Shown: one piece after another, positions 24,752 to 33,151 of the stretch
How positions within the stretch are numbered: position 1 is the first letter of the stretch
Layout: every line of letters starts with the position of its first letter
Source: Metabacillus halosaccharovorans
Lineage (GTDB): Bacteria > Bacillota > Bacilli > Bacillales > Bacillaceae
DNA length: 46,257 nt
Assembly: GCF_002019635.1 (NCBI RefSeq)
Contig: NZ_KV917373.1
Span: 1-46,257, forward strand
Direction of reading: 5' to 3'
Program-made: the position numbers and the translations under genes
The notes under the pieces: generated by a model
Told to the model about the DNA's origin: nothing
What the model saw: the letters and a program-made list of their open reading frames with translations, nothing else
The model's database searches: none

Positions 24752-25384
24752 ATGCGATCAAGGCTAATCTATGCCCTAATATGTACATTGGTTTTTATAG
24801 GAGGATGTAGTATGGAAAAAGAATTGCCAAATACAGCTGCGTTTCAGGATGAGTTTACTAGTAGCTTGTTAGATTCCACTGAAGAAGTCGAAGAAGGACA
24901 CTATTTATTAGAATCAGATACAGGTGGATATTCCATGCTATGGCCTAAAAATGCGGTTACAGATGGTCCTCCGTTCTATCAAAGAACAGGGGATAGTTTT
25001 GAAAAAATACTATTTGATGATGTAAACGAAGAAGAGAATTATCTAAATTCATTTAGCACGACCTATTCAACATATGGTGAGAGTGCAATTGAATCGAGTC
25101 TAAATCTATTAAGTGGTTCAGTTAAATACTTCGGAGAATATGAAAAAATAGAAGCAGGAAAAAACCGCATTTACTATGCAAAATCTGTAGAACCGTTAGA
25201 AAACTCAACTTCTTACCGCTTTTTTGGGTATATCGTCTCGAAAGATGATCAGAAAGGCTTAGAATATGTATTTATAGCTAGGTGTTTGGATAAGTCTAAA
25301 CCTAATTGTGATATAGATGTTGAAAAGGAAGAGGAGAAAGCTTTACATTATATGAAATCAGTAACATTCAATAAGGATGAATAG
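24752..25384 (+). CDS. Lipoprotein, candidate immunity protein copy 1
   Basis: 210 residues. Signal peptide with lipobox FIGGC (Cys19), so anchored on the outer face of the membrane. Residues 19-92 are almost identical in the three tandem copies (ELPNTAAFQDEFTSSLLDST, GGYSMLWPKNAVTDGPPFYQ); the rest has diverged (EYEKIEAGKNRIYYAKS, SYRFFGYIVSKDDQKGLEY, conserved Cys pair in ARCLDKSKPNCDID). By position, next to a lipase-like toxin, I infer it protects against an enzyme acting on the outside of the membrane, like TilA of S. aureus. This copy has no toxin frame behind it. Confidence 0.65.
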   Translation: MRSRLIYALICTLVFIGGCSMEKELPNTAAFQDEFTSSLLDSTEEVEEGHYLLESDTGGYSMLWPKNAVTDGPPFYQRTGDSFEKILFDDVNEEENYLNSFSTTYSTYGESAIESSLNLLSGSVKYFGEYEKIEAGKNRIYYAKSVEPLENSTSYRFFGYIVSKDDQKGLEYVFIARCLDKSKPNCDIDVEKEEEKALHYMKSVTFNKDE

Positions 25385-25394
25385 AGGAAAAGGA

Positions 25395-25451
25395 ATGAGC
25401 TATTCATCCGGGAACTTAATAAAGAAAGCTTACAATTACATATCTAAGTAA
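25395..25451 (+). other. 18-codon frame after lipoprotein copy 1
   Basis: ATG 25395 follows GAGGAAAAGG and reads MSYSSGNLIKKAYNYISK. It sits exactly where the toxin frame starts after copies 2 and 3, but its sequence is different. It may be what remains of another toxin variant, or chance. Confidence 0.25.
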
Positions 25452-25464
25452 AGTTTACTAATCT

Positions 25465-25682
25465 ATAGAATAGTTAAGGACTAGTAAACTTTAAACTTCT
25501 CCTATATATATTAGAATCCTCCTTATTCCTCACTAGTGAAAAATATCCACACCTAATACATGGTACCTATATTCCGAGTAGTAAATAACTCCTTAAATTT
25601 AAAAAATCTAATTTCATCATTTAATCTACTGGAAATATATGATAATAATGTAGTGTTAAAGGAATCGAAAGGGGTCACACGA
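25465..25682 (+). repeat. Leader repeat, copy 2
   Basis: Matches 26563-26783 over its whole length and 24609-24751 over its last ~145 bases. It precedes lipoprotein gene 2. Confidence 0.75.
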
Positions 25683-26315
25683 ATGCGATCAAGGCTAATC
25701 TATGCCCTAATATGTACACTACTTTTTATAGGAGGATGTAGTATGGAAAAAGAATTGCCAAATACAGCTGCGTTTCAGGATGAGTTTACTAGTAGCTTGT
25801 TAGATTCCACTGAAGAAGTCGAAGAAGGGCACTATTTATTAGAATCAGCAACAGGTGGATATTCCATGCTTTGGCCTAAAAATGCGGTAACAGATGGTCC
25901 GCCATTTTATCAAAGAACAAAAGATAGTTTTGAAAAGATTATTTTTTATGATGTAAATAAAAAAGAAAATTATAACTATCAGTTTAGTACGACTTATTCA
26001 ACATATGGTGAGAGTTCAATTGAATCAAGTCTAAACATATTAAGTGGCGGAGTGAGTTACTTTGGTGAATACGAAAAAATAGAAACAGACAAAACAAGTA
26101 TTTACTTTGCGAAATCTGAAGATACTTTTGCAGACATAACGACTTACTTCTTTTTTGGTTATGTAGTTTCAAAAGGAAATGAAAAAGGATTAGAATATAT
26201 ATACTCTGCCGAATGTATAGATGAATCCAAGTCTACATGCAATATTGATGTTAAAAAAGAAGAAGAAAAAGCATTACATAATATGAAATCAGTAAAATTC
26301 AATAAAGATGAATAG
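25683..26315 (+). CDS. Lipoprotein, candidate immunity protein copy 2
   Basis: 210 residues, same layout as copy 1: lipobox FIGGC, nearly identical first ~92 residues, diverged C-terminal part (NYNYQFSTTYSTYGESSIES, EYEKIETDKTSIYFAKSEDT, Cys pair SAECIDESKSTCNID). Start: ATG 25683 behind AAAGGGG; the longer frame from 25560 runs through the leader repeat and is not real. It is followed 11 bases later by an orphan copy of the toxin N-terminus. Confidence 0.65.
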   Translation: MRSRLIYALICTLLFIGGCSMEKELPNTAAFQDEFTSSLLDSTEEVEEGHYLLESATGGYSMLWPKNAVTDGPPFYQRTKDSFEKIIFYDVNKKENYNYQFSTTYSTYGESSIESSLNILSGGVSYFGEYEKIETDKTSIYFAKSEDTFADITTYFFFGYVVSKGNEKGLEYIYSAECIDESKSTCNIDVKKEEEKALHNMKSVKFNKDE

Positions 26316-26326
26316 AGGTAGCAAAA

Positions 26327-26551
26327 ATGAGTAATGAAGAACTACTTAATACTGATATTCTTAGAGCAAGGGTTATGGATTTGGAATATGAAAATCTAAC
26401 TAACAAAGAAGTTGAAAGTGAAATAAGACGTATTTATTATGAAGTGACTGGAAAGCAGTTATTTACTGATGTGACTGTATATCATTCCGATGATGTTCTA
26501 AAAGAACATAAAAAGACTACTATTGAGACTGACTTTTTATTAGCTAGGTAA
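26327..26551 (+). CDS. Orphan N-terminal fragment of the lipase-like toxin
   Basis: 74 residues. The first ~60 align with the start of the 710-residue protein encoded at 27427 (MSNEELLN-T/S-DILRAR, LEYENLT, ESEI-R/K-RIYYE), at about 65-70% identity; then it diverges and stops at TAA. Ribosome site GAGGT and its spacing to the lipoprotein gene are the same. It probably marks a duplicated immunity-toxin pair whose toxin body was deleted. Whether the 74-residue peptide is made or does anything is unknown. Confidence 0.6.
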   Translation: MSNEELLNTDILRARVMDLEYENLTNKEVESEIRRIYYEVTGKQLFTDVTVYHSDDVLKEHKKTTIETDFLLAR

Positions 26552-26562
26552 AGTGAGCTTGC

Positions 26563-26783
26563 CGATAGAATAATTAAGGACTAGAAAACTATAAACTGCC
26601 CCCATATATATTAGAATCCCCTTATTACCCTACTAGTAAAAAATATCCAAAGCTAATACATGGTACCTATATTCCGAATAGTAAATAACTCCTCAATTTT
26701 GAAAAATCTAATTTCATTATTTAATCTACTGGAAATATATGATAATAATGTAGTGTTAAAGGAAATCGAAAGGGGTCACACGA
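26563..26783 (+). repeat. Leader repeat, copy 3
   Basis: Third copy, before lipoprotein gene 3. It begins right behind the truncated toxin fragment, so the deletion junction and the repeat unit are adjacent. Confidence 0.75.
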
Positions 26784-27416
26784 ATGCGATCAAGGCTAAT
26801 CCATGCCCTAATATGTACATTGGTTTTTATAGGAGGATGTAGTATGGAAAAAGAATTGCCAAATACAGCTGCGTTTCAGGATGAGTTTACAAGTAGCTTG
26901 TTAGATTCTACCGAAGAAGTCGAAGAAGGGCACTATTTATTAGAATCAGCAACAGGTGGATATTCGATGCTTTGGCCGAAAAATGCAGTAACAGATGGAC
27001 CACCATTTTATCAGAGAACAAAAGATAGTTTTGAAAAAATTATTTTTTATGAAACAAACGAAGAAGAAAATTATAGATATTCATTTAGTACCACATATTC
27101 AACATATGGTGAAAGCGTAATTGATTCAAGTCTAGGCATTTTGAGTGATTCAGTTCGTTACAATGGAGAATATGAAAAAATAGAGACAGATAATGCTCGT
27201 ATTTACTATGCGAAATCTCAAGGAAAATTAACGCATTCTACTTCATACCGATTCTTTGCTTATATTACTTCGAAAGAAAGTCAGAAAGGTTTAGAATATG
27301 TTTTTTCAGCTCAATGCTTAGATGATTCTTTGTCTAATTGTGATATAGATATTGAAAAAGAAGAAGAAAAGGCATTGCATTATATGAAATCTGTAAAATT
27401 CAATAAGGATGAATAG
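26784..27416 (+). CDS. Lipoprotein, candidate immunity protein copy 3
   Basis: 210 residues; lipobox FIGGC, shared N-terminal half, own C-terminal variant (NYRYSFSTTYSTYGESVIDS, EYEKIETDNARIYYAKSQGK, Cys pair SAQCLDDSLSNCDID). It ends 10 bases before the full-length toxin gene and its stop overlaps that gene's ribosome region, so it is the likely cognate partner. An extracytoplasmic immunity protein would make sense if the toxin attacks membrane lipid from outside. Confidence 0.65.
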   Translation: MRSRLIHALICTLVFIGGCSMEKELPNTAAFQDEFTSSLLDSTEEVEEGHYLLESATGGYSMLWPKNAVTDGPPFYQRTKDSFEKIIFYETNEEENYRYSFSTTYSTYGESVIDSSLGILSDSVRYNGEYEKIETDNARIYYAKSQGKLTHSTSYRFFAYITSKESQKGLEYVFSAQCLDDSLSNCDIDIEKEEEKALHYMKSVKFNKDE

Positions 27417-27426
27417 AGGTAGCAAA

Positions 27427-29559
27427 ATGAGTAATGAAGAACTGCTTAATTCTGATATTCTAAGAGCAAGAATTATGGATCTTGAGTATGAAAATCTTAC
27501 AGAAAGAGAAATTGAAAGTGAAATAAAGCGTATTTATTATGAAGAGACTGGAAATAAGTTAACTGCAAATGTGACTATATATCGTTCTGATGACATCCTC
27601 GACGAGCGAAGGGAAAACGAAGTAGATAGTGGATTCGACGGAACAATCCTTCACTTCCAAAGTGAAGAACAAAGAATTAATCAGGCAATTACAATAACTA
27701 GGGGAAGCGAACTAGGAGAAAAGGACACTTGGAAGCCTATTGATTGGACTTATAATTTAATGGGGATATTTGTTGGAGGAACTGATAATCAATATCAAGA
27801 TGCGAAAATATTTTATGATGAAGTTCATAGTGTTGTTCAAAATAGAAAAGGTGAATTACCTAGTTTAGAGAAATACGGATACGGTCACTCTTTAGGAGGC
27901 AATAATATAACAATTTTACAATTGATGTCGAGGAATGAAGAAAATTTAAGATTTAAAAATGTATATGCTATAAACGATGCTACGCCTACAGCTTATCAGC
28001 TTGCTGCAATAGACTTAGATTTTAGAGAGAGCGTTAATAATAAATTTAAAATAATGAATGACGAAGACATCTACAAAATCCCATCCAACGAACTAAAAGC
28101 CTTCGCCGAAGAATACTACAAAAACAAAATCGATGAAACCACCATCAATCACCTTACAGCAGAAGAAGATATGCTATACGGAGTAAGCGGTGTCCGTGGC
28201 TTTCTAGAAATCGGCGATCGCAATGGCTTTCTCGATACAGATCCACGTTATGCGGGCATTCGTGAGTTAATCGATAAAATCCCTGATAAAGATTTGCGAA
28301 CGATTCAAATGTTTCTCTCTAATTACTCAACAACATATGACACGGAAGGGATCGATGGTTTTTTGAGAGGCCTTACCGGCTTTAATCCAGCTGTTGTTGA
28401 TTCAATTCTTACTTCTTCAGATGAATTTTCCGAAACAGTTGAAAAGATTCAGAAGTCGGTAGATGGGTTAGAGAAGCCATTTACTGATGTAACGAATGCG
28501 GATTCTTTTTTGTCGTTTGCAAAAGAGTCATTGACACTTCCATTTGATTTATTTGGTGCAAACCTAAACCTTCAAAAAGAGGTAGTAACTGGCTTTTTTC
28601 AGACAGTCGGAAACTTAACTGGACTAATTGTTGAGGCTGTTCCGATGATCATCGATATGGCTGAGAAAATGCCTAAGCTTATAAGTAATGTGAAAGTTTT
28701 ATACCAGAATCTTGATCCCATTCTCCAAGCCTTTGTTGATGTTGGTTTTATCAGCCAGGTTGAAAAAGACCAGATCATTTCTTATGTAAAAGAAATTGAA
28801 ACAAGTTTAGAAGTAATTCAAACAACGATAGATGAATCGTTAGATCCTTCACTTCTTTTAGCGTTAAACTCAAAAGATCCTATGAATCAAATGAAGGAGA
28901 TTGCTAAAATTGTTGATGCCTTGCAAACGATAAAAGCTGAGGTAAATGATATTAAAGAAGCACTTGAGGGATTAAAAAATGTAGATACCAGTTTTATGGA
29001 GCAATTTAGTGGTAGTGCCCATGCACATAAGCTTGATGCCGTTGTCAATGGACTTGTGCATGATAAAAATATTAGTTATGTAAACAATGATATGTACATG
29101 TCTCCTTCTGGTAAAGGTGAGATAAAAGTAAATATTTCCTCATCGGTTCGTATTTACCAAAAAGGTCTAGCAATCTCACAGGAAAAAGAAAGCAATGTTA
29201 ATAGATTAAAAACTCTATTTAACAGTGAATATATGGATGATTATGATGAAAGAATGCAGAGTATCATGACCAAAGTACATATGATGGAATCGAATCCAAA
29301 GCAGTATTCATACCTATTAACACAAACCATGCCATATCCATTGGGTGGGTATTACGAACTGAAGAAGATAAATGTAAACGAACAGCTCCCACCATTACCA
29401 GCAACATTTAATCAATCGTTCTCTCAAATGATTGAAACAATTGAGGCTGATATTGAGAAAGAAAAATTGCTTGTTAAAAAAATTAGAGATTCCATTGAAG
29501 ATTTATTTTCAGAAGAAGAAAGAATATCAAAAATGTTTGATTATCGATATGGAGGTTAA
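27427..29559 (+). CDS. Lipase-like toxin with helical C-terminus, TslA-like (type VII secretion candidate)
   Basis: 710 residues, no signal peptide. N-terminal ~260 residues look like a class 3 lipase: strand with TRGSE (91-95), nucleophile elbow GYGHSLGGN (Ser155), later NVYAINDATP, NDEDIYKIP (Asp 212 or 214) and INHL (His242) as possible remaining triad. Residues ~320-710 are almost entirely helical with Lys/Glu heptad-like stretches (MIETIEADIEKEKLLVKKIR) and a hydrophobic segment near 400-420. A catalytic domain in front and an LXG-like helical part behind is the reverse arrangement known from S. aureus TslA. It lies between an immunity-like lipoprotein and a small helical protein. Start: ATG 27427 behind AGAGGT. 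Assignment rests on motifs and context. Confidence 0.6.
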   Translation: MSNEELLNSDILRARIMDLEYENLTEREIESEIKRIYYEETGNKLTANVTIYRSDDILDERRENEVDSGFDGTILHFQSEEQRINQAITITRGSELGEKDTWKPIDWTYNLMGIFVGGTDNQYQDAKIFYDEVHSVVQNRKGELPSLEKYGYGHSLGGNNITILQLMSRNEENLRFKNVYAINDATPTAYQLAAIDLDFRESVNNKFKIMNDEDIYKIPSNELKAFAEEYYKNKIDETTINHLTAEEDMLYGVSGVRGFLEIGDRNGFLDTDPRYAGIRELIDKIPDKDLRTIQMFLSNYSTTYDTEGIDGFLRGLTGFNPAVVDSILTSSDEFSETVEKIQKSVDGLEKPFTDVTNADSFLSFAKESLTLPFDLFGANLNLQKEVVTGFFQTVGNLTGLIVEAVPMIIDMAEKMPKLISNVKVLYQNLDPILQAFVDVGFISQVEKDQIISYVKEIETSLEVIQTTIDESLDPSLLLALNSKDPMNQMKEIAKIVDALQTIKAEVNDIKEALEGLKNVDTSFMEQFSGSAHAHKLDAVVNGLVHDKNISYVNNDMYMSPSGKGEIKVNISSSVRIYQKGLAISQEKESNVNRLKTLFNSEYMDDYDERMQSIMTKVHMMESNPKQYSYLLTQTMPYPLGGYYELKKINVNEQLPPLPATFNQSFSQMIETIEADIEKEKLLVKKIRDSIEDLFSEEERISKMFDYRYGG

Positions 29560-29565
29560 CGACTT

Positions 29566-29895
29566 ATGGGTTCTTTTACAATAAGCCATAACTTTGCAGA
29601 ATCAAAAGAACTGAGTTATAAAGTCACCCCTTTTAAGAGTACAATTGAAGAAATACGTCATTTAGGGACTGACTTTGCTACATTTATGAAAAAAGAAATG
29701 GATCAAGAGAACGGAGAGTTAGTCGACGCTATTATTCAAGAAATAATCAACCAACATCGCAATCATAACCTTATACTGGACCACTGTGAAGATACATTAA
29801 CAGCTATGGCCAACAACTATACAAATTATGTGAATGACAGGCGAACACAGGATGCCACACTTTATTATACATATAATGCTTTTGATGAAAGCTAG
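29566..29895 (+). CDS. Small helical protein, candidate secretion partner of the toxin
   Basis: 109 residues, predicted mostly helical with a central break, size and position like the WXG100/DUF3130-type partner proteins (Tla, Lap) that bind the helical part of type VII toxins. No WXG motif is present. Its ribosome site GGAGG overlaps the toxin stop codon and ATG 29566 is six bases after it, so the two are strictly coupled. A hairpin terminator follows, closing the operon. I do not recognise the family from sequence alone. Confidence 0.5.
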   Translation: MGSFTISHNFAESKELSYKVTPFKSTIEEIRHLGTDFATFMKKEMDQENGELVDAIIQEIINQHRNHNLILDHCEDTLTAMANNYTNYVNDRRTQDATLYYTYNAFDES

Positions 29896-29902
29896 TTTCG
29901 TG

Positions 29903-29930
29903 AGGACTTACTTAAGGTAGTCCTTTTATT
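29903..29930 (+). terminator. Terminator of the toxin operon
   Basis: AGGACT (29903-29908) pairs with AGTCCT (29919-29924), with CTT/AAG inside, then TTTATTTT. Confidence 0.75.
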
Positions 29931-30024
29931 TTGCATGAGAATCAGTTTTTAATTTTGAAACTTATCACATATTTATACGTATAATAGGAAGAACTAATTA
30001 TACAACCATGAAAAGGTGGTCTTC

Positions 30025-30348
30025 ATGAATAGACAAACAGTAAAAACGTTAAAGTGGATATCAGGAGGGCTTGAAGCTCTTCTGGGTATACCAATTATAG
30101 GAGGAAGTATTGTATTAGGGTTTGCTTGGACGCCATTATTAATCATGCTGGTTTTTCATATTGCAGTATTGATCATTGCCAAAAATGTTGGAGTGAAAGC
30201 GAACGGTAATATTCTTGGAATCATCACATCAGCTATTGGTTGGATTCCGATTCTTGGTATGATTATGCATATTTTATCGGCGATATTTATTCTTTTAGAT
30301 GCGGCAAGTAAGGATAAAAATCCGGACATCATTGATATGCCTGAATAA
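30025..30348 (+). CDS. Small membrane protein
   Basis: 107 residues with three to four hydrophobic segments (SGGLEALLGIPIIGGSIVLG, then LLIMLVFHIAVLIIAKNVGV, and NILGIITSAIGWIPILGMIM onwards) and an acidic C-terminus. Start: ATG 30025 behind AAGGTGG; the GTG at 30016 is inside that site. Similar small proteins are common in Bacillus, without known function. Confidence 0.6.
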   Translation: MNRQTVKTLKWISGGLEALLGIPIIGGSIVLGFAWTPLLIMLVFHIAVLIIAKNVGVKANGNILGIITSAIGWIPILGMIMHILSAIFILLDAASKDKNPDIIDMPE

Positions 30349-30438
30349 AAAATGAACTTAATCCTGCAATAATATACTATAAGCACACAATCCAAAGATG
30401 TAAAATTCATTGAGACGAACCTAAAAGGAGTTGTTCTC

Positions 30439-31014
30439 ATGGATATTACATCTTTTTTATTATATTGTTTTATTGTTACCTTTACTCCAGGGCCTACGAA
30501 TGTTGTGATATTGTCCACAGTTCATAATAGGGGGACAAAGAAGGCATTGGAGTATACATATGGAGCAACGATTGCTTTTGGTTTGCTGCTTGTTGTTTCA
30601 GCTATGTTAAATGCGTTGCTAATCGAGTTCATTCCGAAAATTTTAATTGTCATGCAGGCCATCGGAACGTTGTATATGTTCTATCTTGCCTATCAAATTT
30701 ACAAAGCGGATCAACTAAAGCCGACTATACATCAAGCAGGTTCCTTTGTGTCAGGATTTCTTATGCAGTTTTTAAATCCTAAGTTGATTCTATTTACAAT
30801 GACGGTCATACCTAGCTTTATTATGCCTTATTATACGGCTATGCCTGCGATGACAATAGGTGTTTTTGCTATAACTGTTATTGGATTTTTAGCATTAATG
30901 ACATGGGTGCTTTTCGGAGCAATCTTCAAGGAGTTTTTGCAAAGGCATAGTAAGATTGTGAATGTATTCATGGCATTGTTTTTAGCGTATTCCGGGGTTA
31001 TGATCTGGATGTAG
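30439..31014 (+). CDS. LysE/RhtB family exporter
   Basis: 191 residues, six hydrophobic helices. The family signature is at the N-terminus (FTPGPTNVVILSTVHNRGTKKAL, about 15-37), and FLMQFLNPKLILFTMTVIPS lies in the middle. LysE/RhtB proteins export amino acids or derivatives such as cysteine or threonine. ATG 30439 follows AAAAGGAG. The AraC-type regulator gene begins 25 bases downstream, so they are co-transcribed and it probably controls the exporter. Confidence 0.85.
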   Translation: MDITSFLLYCFIVTFTPGPTNVVILSTVHNRGTKKALEYTYGATIAFGLLLVVSAMLNALLIEFIPKILIVMQAIGTLYMFYLAYQIYKADQLKPTIHQAGSFVSGFLMQFLNPKLILFTMTVIPSFIMPYYTAMPAMTIGVFAITVIGFLALMTWVLFGAIFKEFLQRHSKIVNVFMALFLAYSGVMIWM

Positions 31015-31039
31015 GTTAGTTGTTTAAGAGGTGAATGTA

Positions 31040-31819
31040 GTGGACAAATTTATCTATAAAAAATCAGCCGGTATTACTGCGCTGTCAGCAAGTATGACGG
31101 ATTTTACGTATAAAAAGCATGCACATCAGGAGTATGGAGTAGGTGTGACATTGCGTGGTATTCAGCAATATAACCTTGATGGCAGTTTGCAGTTGTCATA
31201 TCCAAATGGTGTGATGCTTTTCAATCCGGAGCAGACACATGACGGAATGGCACATGATAAAACAGGACTTGATTATGTGATGCTGTATATCGAGCCTCAA
31301 ATGCTTTTAGAGGTTGCTGAGAAAAAGGATGTCGTAACGTTTTCGACCCCGATTGTTTATGATCGTGAACTGGAGCAAAGAATATTAAATCTCTTTCAGG
31401 CTATTTTCAATGAAAAAGATGAGGATTTGTGCAGTGAATTGTTTTTGTCCTTCACAGATAGCCTTTTTCAAACAAATTTTCCTACAGGCTATAAGAAAGA
31501 TAACAATTTCATTAGAAAAGCAAAGGATATGCTGCTTGCGAACGTAGATCATGTACCTAAATTGGATGAGATTAGTAAAGAGCTGAGTATGTCAAAATAT
31601 AAGTTTATTCGATTATTCAAGGGTCATACAGGAATTTCTCCATATCAATATTTTCTTAACAGTAAGGTCGAACGGGCAAAGCAATTAATTGAAAAAGATC
31701 GGGATATTTATTCGGCTGTAGCTGAGTGTGGTTTTGTGGACTTAGCTCATTTAAATAAGCATTTCAAAAGTGTATATGGAACGACAGCGTTTGAATATAT
31801 GTCACATTTATATAGATGA
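31040..31819 (+). CDS. AraC family transcriptional regulator
   Basis: 259 residues: N-terminal AraC_binding cupin half (HAHQEYGVGVTLRGIQQYNL, NPEQTHDGMAHD) and a C-terminal double helix-turn-helix (about 165-259; LDEISKELSMSKYKFIRLFK, GISPYQYFLNSKVERAKQLI, AVAECGFVDLAHLNKHFK). Start: GTG 31040 behind AAGAGGTGA; the upstream GTG 31031 is part of that site. It sits in an operon with the LysE exporter, the arrangement of an amino-acid-sensing activator and its export gene. Confidence 0.85.
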   Translation: MDKFIYKKSAGITALSASMTDFTYKKHAHQEYGVGVTLRGIQQYNLDGSLQLSYPNGVMLFNPEQTHDGMAHDKTGLDYVMLYIEPQMLLEVAEKKDVVTFSTPIVYDRELEQRILNLFQAIFNEKDEDLCSELFLSFTDSLFQTNFPTGYKKDNNFIRKAKDMLLANVDHVPKLDEISKELSMSKYKFIRLFKGHTGISPYQYFLNSKVERAKQLIEKDRDIYSAVAECGFVDLAHLNKHFKSVYGTTAFEYMSHLYR

Positions 31820-31826
31820 TCATTAG

Positions 31827-31852
31827 AGACCAGTATTTTCTGGTCTTTTTTT
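31827..31852 (+). terminator. Terminator of the exporter operon
   Basis: AGACCAG (31827-31833) pairs with CTGGTCT (31840-31846), then six T. Confidence 0.85.
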
Positions 31853-31918
31853 GCGCCCTTTCAACGCAAAATGCATAGAAACCCTAATAAATTAAATAAT
31901 AAAAGAAAGAGGTGATCG

Positions 31919-32392
31919 ATGATGGTGTTAGCAATAATTGTTTATATTGCATGGTTAGGAATATCAGTATTCTACGCTATGAAAAAAACATATTCTAAAT
32001 TTGAAAATTCTGCACTGCTCTTTTGTGTATTTATATTTGATATTAACCGAAGTTGGATCATAAGTGATGAATTAAAGATTATTGAATATTCTACTTCTCC
32101 TCTTGAATATACAGTGTATATTATTCACCGTACTTTTATTACTCCACTTCTTATATTGATTGGCTTAAATAGTGTACAAAGAAATTCAAATTTCTTAATT
32201 AAAGGTATAGCAATTCTCATTTCTTCATTAGTTTTACTTTTAATTAAAGTTGTTTTATTGTCTTATGATGTTCTCACTTTTCATCAATGGAATTTATTTT
32301 ATGATTATCTATACTACGTCTTTTTACACATATTAGGATACTTCATTTTGTATGGATACAAGTCTTTTGTTTCAAAAGGAGTGAAGAGTTAG
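31919..32392 (+). CDS. Membrane protein of unknown function
   Basis: 157 residues, four to five hydrophobic helices with a central RSWIISDELKIIEYSTSPLEYT loop. ATG 31919 (or 31922) follows AAAGAGGTGATCG. It ends exactly one base before the next gene's ATG, so the two are coupled and probably act together. Family not recognised. Confidence 0.6.
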   Translation: MMVLAIIVYIAWLGISVFYAMKKTYSKFENSALLFCVFIFDINRSWIISDELKIIEYSTSPLEYTVYIIHRTFITPLLILIGLNSVQRNSNFLIKGIAILISSLVLLLIKVVLLSYDVLTFHQWNLFYDYLYYVFLHILGYFILYGYKSFVSKGVKS

Positions 32393-32881
32393 ATGGTTTG
32401 GATTGAAAACTTTAGCTTAAATGAGATATCACTAATAATATTTAATATAATTGGTTATTCTTTCTTGTTTTTCTTACCTAAAAGACTAAGCAGGGAAGTG
32501 AAATGTTTAAGTGTTCTTGCAGGTTTAGCAACAGGAATGCTGTTTGATTTTACAATCGGTGGAGGTATCTTGGATTATTACAAGCAAAATGATACAAATC
32601 GCTATGAACTATTTGACGTTTTTTATTACGCTTTATTTGGAGTTTTTGGTTATTTCTTTATGTATTTTTATGATAAACTCCGTGTGAATAAGGTAACGTT
32701 TATTTACTATATTACAGCTTGGTCAATCGTTGGTATTCTCGTTCAATGGCTATTTACAAAACTTCATATCCTAACTTATCAAAATAATTATGAATTAGCG
32801 TATTCTTTCCCGATCTTTTTACTAATTCAAACTTTAACTGGTTTCTATTATATTTTTCTCACAAAAAAAGTGGTGAATTAA
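32393..32881 (+). CDS. Membrane protein of unknown function
   Basis: 162 residues, about five hydrophobic helices: GYSFLFFLPKRLSREVK, an Asp in a helix (GMLFDFTIGGGILDYY), VFYYALFGVFGYFFMYFYDK and a last helix. It abuts the preceding gene with no gap; the ribosome site (AAAGGAGTG) lies inside that gene. It resembles small spore-former membrane proteins I cannot name with certainty. Confidence 0.6.
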   Translation: MVWIENFSLNEISLIIFNIIGYSFLFFLPKRLSREVKCLSVLAGLATGMLFDFTIGGGILDYYKQNDTNRYELFDVFYYALFGVFGYFFMYFYDKLRVNKVTFIYYITAWSIVGILVQWLFTKLHILTYQNNYELAYSFPIFLLIQTLTGFYYIFLTKKVVN

Positions 32882-32905
32882 TATAAAGAAAGTTGAATTA
32901 CTTCC

Positions 32906-32936
32906 AAAGACCATTATTTCAGGGTCTTTTTCTTTT
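32906..32936 (+). terminator. Terminator after the membrane protein pair
   Basis: AAAGACC (32906-32912) pairs with GGTCTTT (32923-32929), followed by a T-rich tail (TTCTTTTT). Bases 32937-33151 show no gene. Confidence 0.75.
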
Positions 32937-33151
32937 TAGAAAAGCTGTTTTTGCAACGGAACAATCTGATTTTCAGCATTAACTGCATTGAAAACAACAA
33001 AGTGTGCCAAAAAGCCTTTAGATAATAAAAGAACATTTTGTCACAATATGTTCACAATTTTACAGAAAAAATACAGTCCTCTTCCTACATTTAACTCTAT
33101 ATAGTCAGTGAGAAGAACATTTCCTTAAAAAGAAAGGGTTGTAATGAAAAA

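Noticed and set aside
29566-29895. Calling the 109-residue protein a WXG100 protein
   Set aside because: No W-x-G motif in the middle; only size, helicity and position fit a type VII partner.
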